Shown here: positions 1 to 14,225 of the stretch, piece after piece
How positions within the stretch are numbered: the first letter of the stretch is position 1
Layout: every line of letters begins with the position of its first letter
Assembly (NCBI GenBank): GCA_036245805.1
Contig: BTRK01000005.1
Span: 49,964,553 to 50,028,552, forward strand
Origin: Pristionchus mayeri
Taxonomy: Eukaryota > Nematoda > Chromadorea > Rhabditida > Neodiplogasteridae
DNA length: 64,000 nt
Direction of reading: 5' to 3'
Notes under the pieces: model-generated
Database searches by the model: none
Seen by the model: the letters and a program-made list of their open reading frames with translations, nothing else
What the model was told of the DNA's origin: nothing
Made by a program: the position numbers and the translations under genes

Positions 1-2606
1 CATATATCTAGTATTTCCTTTCTCATAATTTTACTCTCCACTATTTCTTTTTTGGCATCAATGCGATAATCTATTTTACATGATCATTTTCTCTGTTCTC
101 TAGTGTACAAGGTCTCTTGCCAAGATTCCCCATTCTTTTCACAAATTCGTTCTACCGTATAGGGGCATCAATCGTCATGTCGCCTCCCTTAGGACAACTG
201 GGTAATAGCCCGAGAAATATAATTTCCGGACATTGAACGGCGCACTAAATTGTGGCTTCCGGAATCTTTTATTTGAAAGAAGCCGACTATTGTTTCCTGC
301 TAGTGCTTGCTTTCGCTCTTGATTGGAAGCTAGAGCGTCGAAAGGCTGTCGGATGAGCAATCAATTGGAGACGATTCGGCACACATTGTATGTGCAAAGC
401 TCCCCTCTCTTCCTTCGCTCCCTCCGTCCTCTATCCATCCACCGCACTAGTTTTAATGGAGTGCCGAGTGGTGGTGAAAAAGAACGAACGACAATTGAGG
501 GACCGTCATAGGTGGCATACAAACGATTTTCAAACCCATCAATCTTGTGTCTGCGTTAGTGTCTAATGGCAGTGTATGTGACAATAAAATGATTTCTCCA
601 AATAATAATAATTTCACATGGGGTCGCAAATCTGCCTTTCTGGCTAATCTACTTTCCCGTCACAAGTCTCGTGAGTAATACTTGTGAGAAGTCTTTCACA
701 TTTCATCGCTCTCTGACTTCCATGTCTGTATGACGCAACCTTTTCCATGATCCATATGATAAAGGAGAGTTGGAGTACTGTAGAGAGTGATGAGTAGTGT
801 GCAGAGAGAGAGAGAGAGCTGGTTGATAGGTACAGTAAGCGCGCTCGACGATTCCTCTCGAGAGGTTGTGTATACATAGCGAGGAGTCACTCGAAATTTG
901 TCGTGCTCTGTGATAGCGGGAAAATCTTGGGATGTCTGTCGACTTAGCGTCTCTATAATCTCTTCCGATAGCACAGTTTCTCGTCCATCTGACGCTCGCG
1001 CTCCCTCTCTTTTCGCCCTGCTCTTTCGCCCCTTTCGATGCGCAATGATTCGAGATAGGAATGGACAGGTCGATGTAGTCAATCACGAAAAGAATTGGTA
1101 GGGACTGAAACTGTGAAGATCAGACTAAGTGCCGATAAGCATAGATATTGTTGTGTGCTATAGAGATTTCGGTATTATATAAGAAGATGGATGGTAATCA
1201 AAATTATTAAAGTTATGCACGTTTCCGGGAGGAGCAATGATTTTATATTCGACCATATATGTTTAGGTTACAGTAATCCTAATCGTACTACAAGTCTAAA
1301 AATCTTGAGTTTTTCGGTTTGTTTTGGAAGAAAATCAATCACAGTAGTGGGCCAGACACACATGTCCAGAATTTCTGTTAGTCGTATTTCACACCTTAGT
1401 TCGTTTACCCAATCCCATATGTGATCGGTAGAATACTGTCAGCGCGATTGTCGTGAACATCTTGTGGTAGACAGCATCATGTTGAAAAAAAGGAGATTGA
1501 TTGCAGGACTATGCTATTGCCTGTAGGGGGGAAGGGGAGCTACCAGACCTACCATTCCACAAATCTTTTTGTATGGAATCGTTCCATTAAACTTTTCCCT
1601 TTCATTTTGCTTATCACTTGTCCTGTGGAAAAGATCACAAATATATGCATAAGAACGAGACATCATGAATGTGTAAATATATTGGCATGTGCTTGGATTT
1701 GCGGGTTATAGCCACTGAGCAATCGTCTAAATCTCATATATTTTGATGAGTATACGAATAGTGGCTATGCAGTAATGCATCGAGAGAAGACATGTGCAAG
1801 TCGTAGAGTCAAGTATACATTACGATAGATTGAAGCCTAAATATGATGACAGAAGTATTTTTCATTCTTTTTGTACTAAATATTGATTGGAACGGGCTCA
1901 AAGTCGACGGGTCTTTTGGATTATATTGGCCAATTTCACATATTCACATTTTCTTCATTCTCACACTCAAGTGCTACTCTCCCTCACTCTTCAATAGGAT
2001 GTAGGAAAGTCACACGATTTAATTTAAGATCTCTCTACTATGCTCGAGAAAATGTTTCTAGTCTTTACTGTAGCCTTCTAGCGTCAATCCAAATATTCGA
2101 TTTAGTTAGTGACCGAGGTTAGTGAGAGATGACCGAGATTCGAATGGGAATTCAATGGGAATATACGCTCCGCTCAGCCGACAAAGAGTTCATAATGGCC
2201 TCCGAGACTGCGAATCTCGAGTCCCTTTCACTAGGGATTCATGCGAAACGTGGTAAATGAGCCTCCTTTCATTATTCTATTTCTCCTTTGAGCATGCGCG
2301 CCCGACTCACCGTAATTTATTAGGCCGAAAAACGGTTGACATATTGTGAGGACCGAGGACTCATACTGGGAATCCTCTTCTCAGACTAGCGGCAACAAAA
2401 ACGGGGGATGAAAGGGCCCATAGTTAATTGAGAGAATAGAGTCGAATTGAAAAGTCAGAGGAGAGCAGTCCTTTTTTGCAGAAGATTGACCATAATAGCT
2501 GGCCTTGTAGGGCGGAAAAAAGTGGTGAGCACAAGCGTGAGAACTGCTCAATGGGTGGTCTGAAAGGGTGTGGTAGAGATCCCAAGAGATACTGTATTCA
2601 GACAAA
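1..2606. other. Intergenic or 5' flank, no gene recognised
   Basis: I see no open frame with a recognisable product. Short open frames on both strands overlap one another and look like chance. A (GA)n microsatellite lies near 802-818. Unidentified 5' exons of the ankyrin gene that follows could lie here, because its first exon could also be read as starting at a splice acceptor. Confidence 0.4.
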
Positions 2607-4276
2607 ATGATAATTTTGCAGTCGCTCGCTCTCGAGGAATTGCCGGACGAATGGCGCACGTGGCTTCGAGCGTGAGCATTTCTTCATTTCAGATGTATTT
2701 GTAATATTCGGGTTTCGCAATACGCAATTGCAGCTGCACGGATGGCGATATTGAAAGTGCAATGAAGGTCCTCCGGAAGGAGGTAAGAGTGTGTGGGGGG
2801 GGGTATGTTCTCCTCAAGTATTTGTACACACATCTGATCAAAATAGCGCAGAAAGATCCTCTCCATTTCTTTCTAATCCATTTATTGCTAGCCGACAATT
2901 CTAAACTGGTCTCCGCCGTTCACGGGTCGACTCGCGGGACTCCATCTGGCTACACGTGGGAACCACCTCAAGATGGTCACCTGGCTGTGCTTGCAAGGCG
3001 CCGACGTCAACCATCAGACGGTGAGACGACGGTGTCGGCCATTGAGTATGCTATTCTTTTGTACTTCAGCTGAACCAGTCCACTGCACTTCATATCGCCG
3101 CTCAGCAGACAAATAGAGGGATGGTTAATGAGCTGCGTAGGCTCGGTAAGTAATTCGTAATATATTTTCCTTTATTCAAATCCATTTTCTATTATGACTA
3201 GTGAACAACGCTGAACACTTTGATTATCAACGCCGGTTGAGTGGAAATTAGGAAGCTGGAGACGATTTTGGCGGCTAATCTTTCAATGTGTGATTATCTA
3301 TAATTGGAGTAGGTTGGGGTGGGTCAAAGAATTTAGTGCACCTCTGGCAAGGTGAAGCGGGATTTCCGCATAGATAAGGATACTGTTTCTTTAAATTCAT
3401 TCTATAAAATATTATTATTTTTTTCTTTGAGGAGCAGACGAGTCGAAGCTCGATCTTTTCGGCAGAAGATACAGTCACTACGCATCTTGGGGAGAAGAAC
3501 ACAAATTAGGCAGCAAGGATTCCTTCCATAGCTGTTCGAGCGGTCGAAGCTATGGTTAGTGATAAATTTGTGTATATTGGCATGGGTTTTATGGGCGCGA
3601 GGGCGTTCTTCGTCCCACGTTGCATGATGTGAACCTTTATTTTACCTTTCTCATGAAAATTTATGAGCATTCGAATGATGGTAGTGGTTACTAGATTGTA
3701 TAGCAACACCTTTTTCCTACTGCCATACGGTAGATTCACAAAGGGAGCCACTTCTTCTTGCGATTCTCTTCGCTGGCAATAGTCCTCTCTCTCTCGCTCA
3801 TGTTTGACTTGGATTGACGAGGAAAGAGATGGTAGATTGGAGTGAGAATCCTTCCCTCTTCTTGCTTGCCTGTGCATACACACGAGGGGAGAATCGTTGA
3901 TCGGTCTATAGTTTTCGGGATGAAATCAAGTTTGCAACAACTCAACTAGGGGTCGAATTAACTTATTCAGCAGACTCCTACTTTACGCAATTAAATGAAA
4001 ATGAGAAATTTATAATAAGAATGTTGTTGTAGAGTCTGTTCGGGAGCGCATCCGCTCTCGTCCGCCATCGATTTCCTCAAGAGACTCTATGGCTAGTGCT
4101 GCAAGCTCTTTCGGAAGAACTTCATCCATTCGAGATACTGTAAGTGAAACGAAAAGGTAGTTCTGCAAAAACAAATATATATGCCATCATTCGTACATGA
4201 GAACGTATTTAAGGTGCGCGGGTTCTTTCGCAACACCTTCAAGAAGGCGCATTCGACAGAGAAATTGCAAATGTGA
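2607..4276 (+). CDS. Small ankyrin-repeat protein, SOWAH-like
   Basis: Seven exons fit together: 2607-2671, 2734-2782, 2892-3020, 3070-3145, 3510-3554, 4033-4139 and 4214-4276. All introns are GT-AG, all phases agree, and the total is 534 nt, or 177 residues plus TGA. The N-terminal part reads like the ankyrin region of sosondowah-type proteins: a DEWRTWLRACTDGDIESAM segment, then two ankyrin repeats carrying GLHLATRGNHLKMV, GADVNHQ and TALHIAAQQ. After these comes a serine-rich stretch (SISSRDSMASAASSFGRTSS) and a basic C-terminus. Ankyrin repeats bind proteins; the partner is unknown. The start at 2607 is the first in-frame ATG, but TTTTGCAG just before 2622 could be an acceptor, so upstream exons are possible. 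The exon chain is read from sequence; the family call is inferred from repeat layout. Confidence 0.7.
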
Positions 4277-6148
4277 ATTATCCCGCAATTTCCCCACCTC
4301 TCGTACTTTAACATTGAATAGTCCTGGATATACGTGTACCTATTCTAATCACGAGTTTATTTCTCTCACAAAGTAAATCAACCAAATATAGCAACTTCAT
4401 TGCAAAACTACATTCTCTCTCTAACTTCATTTTTGTCTGTGAATAATTTTTATGTAGCTCACTTTTGGAATTTACATCTATCCTCCTGTTTAATGTCAAT
4501 CTTCTAACACAACACGCTTTTATGTATTATTTCTGTAGATCATGTAATTAATGTAACCCGCTCGATGTTTTCTTCGCACATACAATAAGTTACAATTATC
4601 TTGTAATACTTTTTTCCTAATCCAAGTAGGTTGTTCCTGTTCTAACTTATTTGGTAGTTCATAATTGCAAATTTCTAGAGCTGGTTGAATGTTCGCTCGC
4701 TGTTGCACAGGATAGTTTGCCGGTGATTTAAGGACTATTTTACATGTTGGTCGTATCTATTCGTGAATGGTTAATGCTCTCTTTCCCGATCATCTATGCC
4801 TGCATTTCGCAAATGTCTTCAATTTCTGTGCGTTCATGCGAGAGGGTGTTTTCGTGACAGCAGATCGAGCCGTGCAATAATGGATGCAAATAGAGTGCTA
4901 AACAAGGGTGGGCCGTCAGGTGACAGTTAGCTAATGGATGCTGACAGCTCGCTTCCAAATAGACGAGAACCCATTCGACTAGCAATTAATCTCATAATTT
5001 TCGATTTAGATGCGCGAGATTCCGCGAAAAAGCTTCCGCAGAGTGTAGAGTATTTTCTTCTATTGATACAGGGACTAGAACATTTAAATTCCACTTTCGG
5101 ACAGTTTAGTTACTAGTGAAATCCGGGTTCGAGAGTGCATGATTCTCCGTATACTGTGCACCACACAATGTAAGCAACACTGCCATTTATTGAAATAATA
5201 CTCTCACTCGCTCTCACAGGGCACATATCGCTAGTTACGGTTACAAATCGGAAGCATACACGATATAACTTCGAGATAAATATTAGACGGGTGTGTTGCA
5301 ACATGCTCTCAACTATTGGTCAGGTAAAGGATACAAAGACAATTCGGGCAAGGGATTAAAATGGAAATAATTGAGCAAGGTGCAGATGATTAGACGATAG
5401 CACTTTGCACAACAAAGGCGGATGTTAGATTCATTTGAACTGGCCTTTGAAATTAAATAAAAATCGAAAAATGAAACCAAAATGAGGTGCATAGCACAAA
5501 ATCGTCTAGTATGAAGGGGCGTAGGTCAACGAAATAAAGACAAACTCGTAGTGGGATTTGGAGACTGGTTCAGCTTAAAGTAAAAAGGTCGTCTAAAATT
5601 AAGGGTAAGTCGCAATCGAGGGTAATCTAACAAATCAAATTGATTGAAAACATTTTTGTGTAATAATGAAAAGAACGAAAATTCAACAAGAGATGCCTAA
5701 AAAATATACAAAACTAGTATAGAAAAAAGTGATGAAAAGCGAAATCTTGAGCATTAGAAGAAAAATGCCAAACTCGAAATATATAAGTTCAAAATACAGA
5801 ACAGATAGGTTGTTCGAGATCACGCTTTCATTCAATCATGGATATCGGCGGAACAAGGGGATGGGGCAATTCATAGCTCTCACACCTCTCTCACGACAAT
5901 TTAAGGAAAATAATGTTGCGAATAGTGAGACCTCATGTAACGTATTACACATAGGGGCTTTCTCTTTTGCAAAAAAAAAATATTTCCAACATATTCAAAA
6001 CTACCGAACCCAAAAAGAAAACCCTTAAGCGCGTAGAGTGATGAGGTGGAACGAATATGAAAACGAGGATATATGTTACGATGATGCTATGAAATTGAAC
6101 GACTACAAACAAAGTGATGTTTATGAGGTTGTAGAAGGATCGAGGTAT
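4277..6148. other. Spacer between convergent genes
   Basis: This stretch holds the 3' flanks of the ankyrin gene (+) and importin beta (-). Open frames here are short and AT-rich, with no recognisable product. Confidence 0.4.
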
Positions 6149-9100
6149 TTACGACATGGCGAGTGCCTGCGGAGCCACCTTGCGCACCTCCTTGGTTGCC
6201 CAGTTGGCAAGAGTCTTGATTCGTGAAGCTCTCGAGCGACGACCACGAGCCAGTAGCGAAGACACCTGCGATATTATCACTACTTGCTTGTAGGGTAGTT
6301 TGACAATATTTAATTAAAGAACTTGTTATGTGCGCATGTGCTTAAAACCAGAAGCAGAAAAGGATAATTAAGAAGGACTCCCACGCACAAGAAGTAATGT
6401 TCGAATGTACGGAATGGTTTACTACTTCATTTGTGCAAATATATTTTAGATGTACCTTGGTCATGTCGAATGCCTGGATGATCTCATTGCCGAAGATGTT
6501 GACGAGATCGCCGATTAGACCCGCACAAACCTGAAATCATTTCAGGAGTCACAGCAACACTATTAGGATATTATTAGCAATTGAAGTAAAGGTTTAAATA
6601 TGGAATATTCATTTGATGGGATATACTACTATAAATAAAAGTTATACGATTTATAGAAAATGGCATTTTCTCTCACTGTAAGCAACGAGTCGGATGCGGG
6701 GACCGGCGTGGAATCACAGCATTTGTTAATCAATCCGCACATCTGTCGCACGAACGGCATCACGGACTGGCGCGTGCGCTGCATTGCATCCGCCGAATCT
6801 CCATCATCACGAAGACCCTGAATATACATAAGATTATCTAATTCAGTGTTTTGGTGTGCTTTGTAATGATCTCCTCTTACGTACCTGGAGCATGCCAGTG
6901 TAGGCATTGATGCACTGCTCGCGTAATTTGTCCACATAGTCCACTTGATCCACATTGTCCTGAACCAATTACATTTCATTAATTATTAGGATTCAACTAT
7001 AGTTCTTTCGCTCACCGCATCCTGCACGATAGCTGCGTTGGCTGCATTATTGAGCAGATCGACGACATGTCCCTGATAGCGTACGAACTGCGAGCCTATT
7101 GCGAGTGCAACATCTCCGAATGCGCCTAACATCGCCACCTTGACCTCGGGATTCACGCGCGGATTCTGCGAAAAAATTAAGTTTTTTTAACCCCTCGAAA
7201 AAGCGCGACCGCTTCCTCTAATAAGCTCCTTTAGATACCAAAACACCACTAAATTTAGATGCTCTTCACCATGAATGTATAGAAAACAGTGCTCTAAATT
7301 AGCATACCTAATTTTCACATCCCAGTTCTATTTTATTTATAGTTAAGCTTACCTGGACGGCGTTGATGAACGCTCCCATGATGTCATCGAGGATATGAGT
7401 TACTCCGGCCTCCAATGCTCTGCAGAGGTCGGTGACTACGCCGACGGCAGCGATTGCTACTGCCGTATCATCGGCAGTTGACAGACCACGCAGAAGATGT
7501 GGTCGCAATGCATCCACATAACGGAGGAAGTCAGTCTTCAGTGCTGTAATGTCGAACTCATTCCTCTGAGTATGCAGAATCATCAAAAGTTTTCTGCTCT
7601 CCTTTCGATAATTACAATAATCAACATTAGAGCAACAAACCTTCAACCAACGTGGAAACTGCGACGAGCGCTTCCTCGATGACGTTATTTGCTCGGCCAG
7701 CACTCCTGTCCATTATTTGGAGCAGACCATTCATCATGGGATCCGCAACCTGTGGGACGGGAATTTAAACTTTTAAAAGATATGATCACAGCGCTACGGA
7801 AACAAACAATCCATTTAAAGAGGAAACACAATAATTGGTAAAACCTTAGGAGCATCGCCGGGCTGCATCTTGCGAACGACCGACTGCAGAGTTGCACACA
7901 ACAGCGCTTGGAGATCCATGAGCTGAGACTAAAAACAAAACTGTTAACTTCATTTATTTTAAGGATTGTTGGATTCACCTTATCACTTGCACTTGTTGCA
8001 TGAGCTTCCATGTCTAGTAGTTGTTCCAGTTTCTTCAGCATCAAAAGTGTTGTGTTCTGCACCACGTGGTAGCAGTCCTGGAGTTCGCATAACGTTGAAT
8101 GAGAACGTTCTCAGTCAATGCATAAAAATTGTATATTTAAGTTAATATACTTTGGGTGAATTCTTGATCAGCTCCATTAGAGTTTCGAATGCGGCAAGGC
8201 GCAGGTTCGACTGGTTGCTGTCGGCTCTGAAGCACGATTCCTCACTTGTTGTTTAGAAATTCAGTTCTAATTTGCACATCAGATATACATTTTCTCACTC
8301 ACCTATCCGTCGTTTTGATTAGTTCGGCGATCATGGGCTCGAAGCATTGTGAGAGCACGAATGTGTCGGGTTGTCCAGAAGAGTCAGTGCCCAATGCGAC
8401 CGCTTGCTCGTATGCAGCTTTCGTAAGAGAGACGATTGCCTTAATTTATAATGATAATCTCCCTTGTCAACAACACATAAAACTTATTGTAGCAACTAAC
8501 CCAGCAGACGTTTGTGGCTACTCGAGGTTCCTGATTCAAGGAAGCAGACATTGCGGGAAGGAGAGTCTACAAATATGAATATATTATTATAAGTAATTAA
8601 ATTCAAGCAAAATGCGATAAAACATAAAACAATACCTGAAGGACCTGGGGTCTCGTGACCACCTCTCCACAAATCTCACACATGCGGCCGATTGTCCACG
8701 CAGCGGTGTCTCTTACGTGCACCTGTAACATTCTCTTCTTGCACAATAAGTTTATGTATTTCATTTTAATATGACAGTCCCTCGATGTTTCGAATGTGGC
8801 TGAACACATTCGATGATATTTTATTACGAAATAGCTCCTGTAACTTCTAATTTGCATTTCCTAATAATGAACAATCATGAAAGCGATTTCGCGTGATACT
8901 TGTGCGCGATAAAATTTGGATTTTGGACATATTGAAACAGAAACTAACATTTGAGTCGGACATGGCCTGGACAAGCGGCGGAAGTGCTTGTTCTACTAAA
9001 GGTACCAGCTTCGCCGGATCGGGCCCGTCAAGAATCGATCTAAAAATACAATTTATATATAAGGACAAGTATATCGTCAAAATTCGAGAGCTCAAGTATC

Positions 9101-11441
9101 ATACCCGAATGCCATAATCGCGGCTTCTCTGTACTGCCATCTGGGAGAAGCGAAGTGAGCGAGGAATGGAAGGACCGAGTCAATGACGTCGTTGCCAACT
9201 GTTTGCGCAAGGAGCATAATACATACTCCAGCAGCTTTCGACGGTGTCCAGTCATCATCATCGTCCGCATCATCTGCACATATTATGGTTTACAACACCC
9301 AAAACATATTTCAGTAAAAATAGCCGTAACTGTACATATATGGTGTATATGTTTTTCAACGTGGCACTTTTACGCTCGACTTACTAACCCTGATCAGCCA
9401 TAGTTTCCAGCAGGATAGGTGACAGGTGAGAAACTGCACCCTTCGCGTAGTGTCGGCTAGTATGCTCAGGTACACGACCATTTTCTTGAGCCTGGAACGA
9501 GAACATTACAAAACTTATTGTCATCTTTGGGAAATAGACACAAGCAATTTTCACGGAACTTATATTCAATTAGTAGAGCGAATACAGAGTCGATGTGAAT
9601 TTATTTCAGAATATAATGAATGAATGATTGATATTTTCCCCGTTAAATGTATCCGGATGTATGCAGGCCCATTAGTGTTAGCATGGTCGCATTAGCGAAT
9701 TCCGCAGATATTTTTCTGTTTACATATTTGAAGGCTATGAGGAGTGGGCCGGGTAATATGTCTCGTGAATGCGCAAAACATGCTTAAAGTGGTGAAGACA
9801 TTGAAAAATTGAAGAAAGTAATTTAAAACAATTAATAAGCATTTATTACGAAGCTCACCTCTTCAGCCTCCAGACCCAACGCAATTTCCTCTTCACAGAC
9901 GTTGGACCAGAACTCAATACCCTGTAGTGCAACATCTGAGGCCTTGTTGCGCATCGCATCCACAGAAATCTGAAAATTATTGGATGTAACTAATAGTATA
10001 TTTTAAATTGAACTATGCATAGAACTTACAGGGAAGAGAGCTGCACTCATGTACGATTCCATGAACTGGTAGTAGAGTGACATAATACGAACGAGACATT
10101 GGAGAGCGGCCACTTTGACCTGGTAATCATTCAATTACGAAATATAATTGTTTGTCCAATAAATAAAAAAATAAGGGCTTCGAACTCACTAGCGCGTCGC
10201 CACATTGGGTCGCCTCGCACACTACTTGCATGATGATGTGGCGCTCGGGCTGTAAGCATACGAAACGTTCTTTAGCGTCAACGTGTCTAACTTAGAGGCC
10301 TGTTGAGATTGTGCTATATCAGTGTCGGATAACTGAATTAAATGCAAAAAATATTATCGAAAGAAAGCCGAACCACAGATGGGCATTAGAAATACCTCAT
10401 TGCTGAAGTTGTTTGTCGTAAACTCGAGTGAGTTCAGCAAGGCGTTCGTGGCCGCTAGTCTGACAGGGATTGCCTGTTCCCTCTTCATTCCAAATACGAT
10501 TGCAGTCAGGATCTCGTTAGCTTGTCTCTCAAGCACCTGTAAGCTCATTCAAATTCAACTGGATTCATACTTTTGCCATACATTAGGGTCGATGTCTTGG
10601 CAAATATATCCCAACGTTTCGAGTGCCGCTTCCTTGAGTTGTTCAGACGAAGTACTATTCGTCACGAACTGCATCAAGCCACTGATGATGTCAGGCCAGA
10701 GCTGAAAATATATTGTTGAAGACACAAAAGATGGAGCCAGAGCATATAAATAATTATATTTATATATTTCAAAACATTTACCGCATGTGGAATTTCGGCG
10801 CATGCAATGGCAGCGACGCATTGGGCCGCGATGGAAGGTCGGAAAGATTCCGTTCCCAATGTAGATGTGACTTGCTGCTTGACGTGAGCACGCACATCTA
10901 CCGGCAATTGGAGCCACCTGAAATATGTTTCATATATATTTCGACGCATAATCACAGCAGCTTCGTTCTTTTTGCTAATAATTAAAAGTACTTTTTTTCA
11001 CCCAATTAAATCGTGAACTTACCGCTGCAAGTAGGTTTCCTTCGTAGCATCATCTTTGGAGCAAAGAACGTTCTTCAGTTGCAAGCCAGCAGCCTGAAAA
11101 AAATTGGAAATTATGCTATGATTTAAAACATTTCAATAAATTATACCTGCCGAACGTGCGATTGCAGCTCTGTCTTGCGCAGAACAACAGACAACTCCTT
11201 GACGAAGGTGCACTGCAATGATTCAACTATAAATAATTAGAAAAAAACTGTAAATACGCACGAAGTCATTTGTGGACGCTTGTTCGAGGAATTCGAGCGC
11301 ACGTTTCTGGTCATCTGGATCTAAAAATCGAAATTAAATGGCTAGAACTATCAAATGGCAAAATCAAATATTGCCATGACAAAATGCTAACTGACTTTGT
11401 GAGATGGTTTTCTCGAGTACTTGTACAAGCATCGCCGCCAT
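6149..11441 (-). CDS. imb-1: Importin subunit beta-1 (karyopherin beta 1)
   Basis: This is the nuclear import receptor that carries importin-alpha/cargo complexes through nuclear pores and releases them on RanGTP binding. About two dozen small exons are split by introns mostly of 45-200 bp. The start (ATG at 11441) gives [15 protein letters not shown], the typical importin-beta N-terminus. HEAT-repeat helices follow along the whole length; for example, near 6457-6530 the exon reads [18 protein letters not shown]. The last exon ends with [16 protein letters not shown] and stop TAA at 6149-6151, matching the conserved family C-terminus (LARWATKELRKLKNQ in vertebrates). Exons seen include about 6677-6820, 7016-7167, 7353-7570, 8151-8230, 9104-9277, 9858-9970, 10396-10538, 10580-10700, 10782-10918 and 11260-11320. 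No frame breaks were noticed. Individual splice sites were not all verified. Confidence 0.93.
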
Positions 11442-14225
11442 TATAGAACCACGATGCGATTCTTCCCACTACGAAATCCTTGACTGCGCCGTAACGCCTG
11501 AACCAAGAGGCGATTACTAGTCATACAATGATGAAACTATCAATATGTTGAGCAGTATGGACAAGATAAATATGAAAAGATCCACGTGTAAATTTAGAAA
11601 ACTATGAAATGGGTCATCAAATAACAGCAAACAAAAAAGCAAAACTAAATTTCAGGCGCGAAAGAATTCCGAAATTGGTGAGTTAAACCATATTTACTCT
11701 TAATTCTGAGGCATGTAAAACACCGATTTTGAATAAATCAACGATAGCAAACATGATGAGCGATTAGGAATGGAAAACGAGCCCGAAAAATATAAAGTTA
11801 AAAAAAAGATTAAAAAATTGCGAAAATTGCGGCAAGATTTTTCGAATAGTGGTGTAAATGGCAAATTGAAATAGTAATGTGCACAGGTACATCTGTACAC
11901 CGTGCACTATACACCATTTAAATTCACCCTGCACCACGATTCCTTTCACTGGCGCACCAGAGCTCTGGCAAGAGCACAATATAATTCAACAATTGATCGA
12001 TTAAAAAAAATATGGATTAATTTAAATTAATCGTTTTTAAAATATTGGAGGAGTAGAAAGGAAGGAGTGATCGAAAAGATAGAGTGGAAGAGGATAAGGA
12101 GTGGATGGCGGGAGTAGGTAAGATTAAAAAGAGGAGAATGGAGAGGGAGACAATCATGTGTTTGTTTCTGTTATACTTGCAAGGCATAGCTTCGTTACTT
12201 TGATTCATTCATTCTGGGATTCAACACAAGGGCACGCATCTAACCCATTGTAGCTACTCTGAAAATCTAGACAGGAGACTAGTGTCATTCATAAAATAAG
12301 TAATAAATTTAAATTATTCAATCTACATGAGGAAAGGACGATGAATACAGGCAGCCTTTTGGAATGTTACCTGATCAAACCAAAGGAGCGAGAGAGTACG
12401 CAAAAACAAGATGAGGAAATGACCTCGTATCAGCAGATCCGTCCAAAGGAGTCGACAAAAGCTGAGCTGCCCTTCTCTCTTTTCACCTCTTTTCACAGTC
12501 TCGCCTGGCCAACAGGTGATAGGGTTACGGAAAGGAAAATAATGAATTTTCGGCTGTTACCCACCTTATAACCTGAACAAGAGGTCAGAGAATATTCGAT
12601 TTTAGTAGTTGCAATGATGCACGGACTCGTGGTGCACGGTACTCTGAAATTGTGTACGATGCACGGTACACAAGTGTACCAGTGCACATTAGTATTACTT
12701 ACTTACTTACTTAGTAGATCCATCTTCAACGGGGTATGCCGCATGGATCACAGTTCCGCCAGTCTTCTCTATCGTGTGCTCGAGTAGTCCAATGGCGGTA
12801 TGGCACTCTTCATATCGCATCTCCTCAGTCCGTCTCATTCGTTGAGGTCTGTAAAGTCCACCCCCTACAGTCCCTGCTAAAACGTTCAAGAATATTCAAA
12901 ACTCCGCCCCTTTCTCCACTCACCACGTCTACAGTACTCCTCCTATCTATGTCTCATCCTACCTTAACCACCAGTAAATTAATCTAATCAAAATCACATA
13001 GAAAGCAATTTCTCTCATTCTCTTTACTGCGTATGATCTTGTAAATCAGAGAAATTTTAAAATATTGACAGGAATGGCCCTATTTGTTCCAAATCGCGTG
13101 AGAGGCTAAAATCAAGATGTTAAAGAATTTACAAGGGGGGGGGGGTGGAGTTTCAGATGCAAAGCTGCAAAACAGTCACGGCGACTAGCAAATCATGGAG
13201 CATCGCCGGAAGAAGAAGTTGTGGAGAGGAGTAGTGAAAAATCCGCATCGGCCGAAATAACGAACATATGGACAATGCCATGTCATACAGGGTGGTCGAG
13301 TTTTGGCGACAACCTTTTTAATCGTTTCTCGCCAGTGAGTGGAGCTTATGGCTCAGTTTTATTTATAGAAATATAAACATGTATTCAGGATATCCTAGGA
13401 TACCTATATTTAGGTTTTCAGCTGATTAAACCGATCACATTACATTTTGAGAATGAAAATGTGCCTCATTGTCAGAAAAATTATGCCGTGCTCCTCTTAC
13501 TTATTTGCCTTCTCTATCCCAAAAAAAGTGAAAACTTCGCAAATTTCCTAAGTAAAAGGGCAATGAATTTGTCCAATCATTATATTTTCGATATGATTTG
13601 CAAATCCTGAACATCTAGCTGAAAAATGATCCAATAACTTTATTTTTTTTTCTGAAGCCATTGCACATTATAGATATTTTATTGCAATCTTTTATGAAAA
13701 GCGACAATTAGAACGTGAAAAATAGCCACGGGGACATTGAACGATTAAAACATTTGAAAATTCACTTGTAAATCGGAATTCACCCGCAGACTAGATGCAA
13801 AAAGAAATCAAAAATAATCTAGATATGTATTGCACTCTTTCCGAGAATGTCAGGTAGAAATGGATAATCACGTGATTATGTGCAAACATTGGAGTGATTA
13901 TCTTGATATTATAATAGTAAACAATACAACGAGGACACAGAAATCTAACGATGTTAACATCAATTAAACATATTTCATCAATAAGCAAAAGAGGCATTGG
14001 GTAAAAAGTTGTGCAAAAGCTCAGAGAAATACTATGCGGATTGGCAAAGTAAATATTGAATGTTGTGACAGAAAGGCTCATTACAATAAATAATGCACTG
14101 ATCATGAATGTATTGCATTCATCAAACATTTACGCATATAACCTGAAGAATTAGGTCAGTTTCGCATATGAGAAACACAAACAAGCAAAAATAGCAATAA
14201 TAACATCTATATATTCGGCATTAGA
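11442..14225. other. Spacer between importin beta and the TRPM gene
   Basis: It should hold the importin-beta promoter (11.4-11.8 kb) and the TRPM 3' flank, since both genes are on the minus strand. It contains a retroelement tail (12.69-12.89 kb) and an 11-base poly-G run at 13135-13145. Nothing else is recognisable; the rest is AT-rich. Confidence 0.45.
12690..12889 (-). mobile_element. 3' end of a non-LTR retroelement with (TAAG)n tail
   Basis: On the minus strand a 60-residue open frame runs straight into tandem TAAG units (plus strand CTTACTTACTTACTTA at about 12699-12714), and the stop codon is formed by the repeat itself. RTE-like and related non-LTR elements often end in such short tandem tails. 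Nothing 5' of about 12889 looks like reverse transcriptase, so this would be a heavily 5'-truncated copy. The type of element is inferred. Confidence 0.45.

Noticed and set aside
696..1086. Two overlapping minus-strand open frames of about 128 codons
   Set aside because: They overlap in different frames across a (GA)n-rich stretch, have no recognisable domain and no splice context.
3506..3883. Minus-strand open frame of 125 codons
   Set aside because: It overlaps an exon of the ankyrin gene on the other strand, and its composition (Arg/Ser/Glu from GA-rich DNA) shows no family motif.
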